Assembly (NCBI GenBank): GCA_963702175.1
Contig: OY969721.1
Span: 496,001-560,000, forward strand
DNA: 64,000 nt
Source of the DNA: VRUE01 sp963702175
GTDB taxonomy: Bacteria; Actinomycetota; Thermoleophilia; Solirubrobacterales; 70-9
Direction of reading: 5' to 3'
A program made the translations under genes and the position numbers. The notes under the pieces were generated by a model. It worked only from the letters and a program-made list of their open reading frames with translations, was not told the origin of the DNA and searched no databases. The number at the start of each line of letters is the position of its first letter. Within the stretch, counting starts at the first letter, position 1. Shown here piece after piece: positions 62,128-64,000 of this stretch.

Positions 62128-63404
62128 CGCTTGCCCTCCATGCCTACCAATGCATCGGCGACGCGGGAGACATTGCCTGCGCCGATCGTGACCAGGACGT
62201 CGCCAGGGCCAAGGCTCGAGGCGGCCGCGTCCCGCGCGGCCTCAATCGTGGGCGTCCACAGCACCCGCCTCCCACCCATGCGGTCGGCCGCGGCGCGCGC
62301 CACGTCGAGGCCGCTGACACCAGCCAGTTCGCCGACCGGCTGCTCGCGCGCTGGGTAGACGTCGAGGACCGCAACCTCGTCGGCCAGCGCCAGGGCCGCG
62401 CCGAACTGGGCGGCGAAAACCTTGGTGCGCGAGTAGAGGTGGGGCTGGAAGACGACGAGCAGGCGCTCGGGGTCGAGTTCGCGCAAGGCGGAGAGGGCGG
62501 CCCGCACCTCGGTCGGGTGGTGGCCGTAGTCGTCGTAGATCCGAGCCCCGTCACGTGATCCCCGCAGCTCGAGCCGGTGGCGAACGCCAGGGAACTCGGT
62601 GAGGGCTGCAGCGGCAACCCCGACATCGAGGCCAACCAGCTCGGCGGCAGCCAACGCCGCGCGGGCATTGAGCAGGTTGTGGCGGCCGGGAACCGTCAGG
62701 ATGAGCTCCGCTGGTCCGGGCGAGTCGGCATCAAAATCGGTGGGCCTCACTACTCCGTGGGCCGCCGCCGCGAAATGGTCGAAGGCCTGCCGCAGCTCTG
62801 CCAGCGAGCCCCAGTGCGAGTGGTGGTCCATCTCGACGTTAGTGATCACCGCGATCTCCGGCCTCAGCTTGCCGAAGCTGCCGTCGCTCTCGTCGGCCTC
62901 GGCGATGACCCACTCGCCGCAGCCCCAGCCGGCGTTCGTCGCCGCTCCGTCCTCCCCCAGACCAGGCACCTCACCGCCGACGAAGAAAGCCGGGTCGGCA
63001 CCGATCGCCCTCAGAACCCAGACCAGCATCGCGCTCGTCGTCGTCTTGCCATGCGTGCCGGCGACGGCGATCAAGCGCTTCTCGGCACAGAACTCGGCCA
63101 GCAGGTCGCTGCGATGAAGGACGGGAAGCCTCCGCTCGCGGGCCAGCGCAAGCTCCGGGTTGTCGGCGGCGATCGCGGTGGAGACCACCACCTCGGCGTC
63201 CTCGGACAGGTTGGACGCTTCGTGCCCCACTACGGGTTCGATGCCCGCCCTGCGCAGTCGCTCCATGTAAGAGGAGTCGGCGCGGTCGCTGCCGCTCACC
63301 GTCGCCCCCAGCTCGCGGCAGACCAGGGCCAGCCCGCTCATCCCGGCACCGCCGATGCCGATGAAGTGGAGCCGGCGCGATCGCCAGTCACGCTTCTCGG
63401 TCAT
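62124..63404 (-). CDS. murC: UDP-N-acetylmuramate-L-alanine ligase
   Basis: Adds the first residue of the peptide stem. 426 residues; FIGIGGAGMSGLA at 14-26, ATP site VAGTHGKTTTSAML near 113, DEADESDGSF-like EADESDGSFGKL near 167 and DDYGHHPTEVRAAL near 290. Overlaps murG (ATGA). Confidence 0.95.
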   Translation of the reverse strand: MTEKRDWRSRRLHFIGIGGAGMSGLALVCRELGATVSGSDRADSSYMERLRRAGIEPVVGHEASNLSEDAEVVVSTAIAADNPELALARERRLPVLHRSDLLAEFCAEKRLIAVAGTHGKTTTSAMLVWVLRAIGADPAFFVGGEVPGLGEDGAATNAGWGCGEWVIAEADESDGSFGKLRPEIAVITNVEMDHHSHWGSLAELRQAFDHFAAAAHGVVRPTDFDADSPGPAELILTVPGRHNLLNARAALAAAELVGLDVGVAAAALTEFPGVRHRLELRGSRDGARIYDDYGHHPTEVRAALSALRELDPERLLVVFQPHLYSRTKVFAAQFGAALALADEVAVLDVYPAREQPVGELAGVSGLDVARAAADRMGGRRVLWTPTIEAARDAAASSLGPGDVLVTIGAGNVSRVADALVGMEGKR

Positions 63405-64000
63405 CGTCCAATCGCCCCCAGGACCTCGTCGGCGATGCGGCGCGCCGCGTCAGGGAGGGCCAGGTTGGCAGAGGCCGATGTCATCGCTCTAAGCCTGGTT
63501 GGGTCGCCGAACAGGTTGCCCACTTCGCCCGCGAGCCGTTCCGCAGTCAGATCCTCGTCAGCGATCGCGATTGCGGCTCCCGCCTCCGCCATCCAGGCGG
63601 CGTTGGCGGTCTGGTGGCCGGCGGTGGCGTGAGGGTAGGGGACGAGGATCGCCGGCCGGCCGGCCGCGGTCAACTCGAAGATCGAGCCGCCGGCGCGGCC
63701 CACCACCAGGTCGCAGGCGGCGAGACCGTCGCCGAGGTCGGGCTCGTAGGCGAGCAGCGTGTAGCGGTCGCGGTATGGCGCCGCCGCAAGGCGGGCCCCC
63801 AGCTCCTCGAAGTCACGCCTGCCGGCGACGTGGACGACGTGGAAATTGCGATCCTTGCGCTCGGCGAAAGCCTCGATCGCAGCGAGGTTGATCGAGCGTG
63901 CCCCCTGGCTGCCACCGATCACCAGCAGGCATCGCTCGCCCTCCGCAATCCCAAACCGCTCGCGCGCCCGGGCACGGTCCGCCCGCAGGACCGCCGCCGG
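63401..64000 (-). CDS. murG: UDP-GlcNAc lipid I transferase MurG, N-terminus cut by window edge
   Basis: The last 199 residues of MurG are visible, open to base 64000. Motifs CLLVIGGSQGARSIN, VGRAGGSIFELTAAGRPAILVPYPHA and GHQTANAAWM belong to the C-terminal UDP-GlcNAc-binding domain. It makes lipid II. Truncated only by the window. Confidence 0.93.
   Translation of the reverse strand, partial: PAAVLRADRARARERFGIAEGERCLLVIGGSQGARSINLAAIEAFAERKDRNFHVVHVAGRRDFEELGARLAAAPYRDRYTLLAYEPDLGDGLAACDLVVGRAGGSIFELTAAGRPAILVPYPHATAGHQTANAAWMAEAGAAIAIADEDLTAERLAGEVGNLFGDPTRLRAMTSASANLALPDAARRIADEVLGAIGR

Overview
The window is gene-dense, high-GC bacterial chromosome, and nearly all of it is core housekeeping sequence. 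Several features point to an actinobacterium: the ffh-ftsY-smc-rnc block, a wax-ester-synthase/DGAT acyltransferase, a SepIVA-like coiled-coil gene next to coaD, four-cysteine L28 and L32 proteins, Ku with a stand-alone LigD polymerase, and a murG-murC-murB-ftsQ-ftsZ cluster without ftsA. A deep-branching class such as Thermoleophilia (Solirubrobacterales) is my best guess. That is inference from gene content; there is no rRNA gene here to settle it.

Layout. 1-13 kb (minus strand): rplS (cut by the window edge), trmD, khpA, rpsP, ffh, ftsY, an acyltransferase, smc, rnc, acpP, plsX, rpmF and a YceD-family gene, then a plus-strand methyltransferase, a SepIVA-like gene, coaD and rsmD. 13-21 kb (minus): recG (frameshifted at its 3' end), a DAK2/FakA-like kinase, rpmB, an orphan antitoxin, and the riboflavin operon ribD-ribE-ribBA-ribH. 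21-25.5 kb (plus): a membrane glycosyltransferase, a polysaccharide flippase and a K+/H+ antiporter. 25.5-32 kb (minus): rpe, a zinc-ribbon gene, rsmB, fmt, def, two small membrane genes and priA. 32-33.5 kb: a PH-domain protein, a lipoprotein and a META-like secreted protein.

34-46 kb (minus): metK, der, cmk, aroA, tyrA, aroF, an aromatic/histidinol-phosphate aminotransferase gene, aroH, rluB, scpB, scpA and trpS. This run combines aromatic amino-acid synthesis with chromosome-segregation and ribosome-maturation genes. 46-54.8 kb is the most accessory part: an ORF6N protein, a DHA2 exporter, a secreted beta-propeller/M14 peptidase, an ECF sigma factor with a membrane beta-propeller partner, a FetAB-type exporter, Ku and LigD-Pol. 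54.8-64 kb (minus): a split glycine-cleavage operon (gcvT-gcvH-gcvPA-gcvPB), ftsZ with a clear promoter, a shortened ftsQ, murB, murC and the start-truncated murG.

The most unusual signal is a set of palindromic repeat families. Family A has conserved ends and a self-complementary body. It lies in frame inside three protein genes (recG, ribD, the flippase) and once between genes, with compensatory base changes in the intergenic copy. Family B is a 60-bp repeat that begins exactly at the stop codon of an upstream gene and encodes a 22-24 residue mini-ORF; its two intact copies overlap both neighbouring genes (fmt/rsmB, scpA/scpB). Family C is a 64-bp hairpin 3' of ribH and trpS. Family D is a nested palindrome with a shared core but unrelated outer arms. 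Several core proteins are also atypical: SMC appears to lack a hinge, FtsQ lacks a POTRA domain, RNase III has two altered metal-site residues, and recG carries an apparent +1 frameshift.
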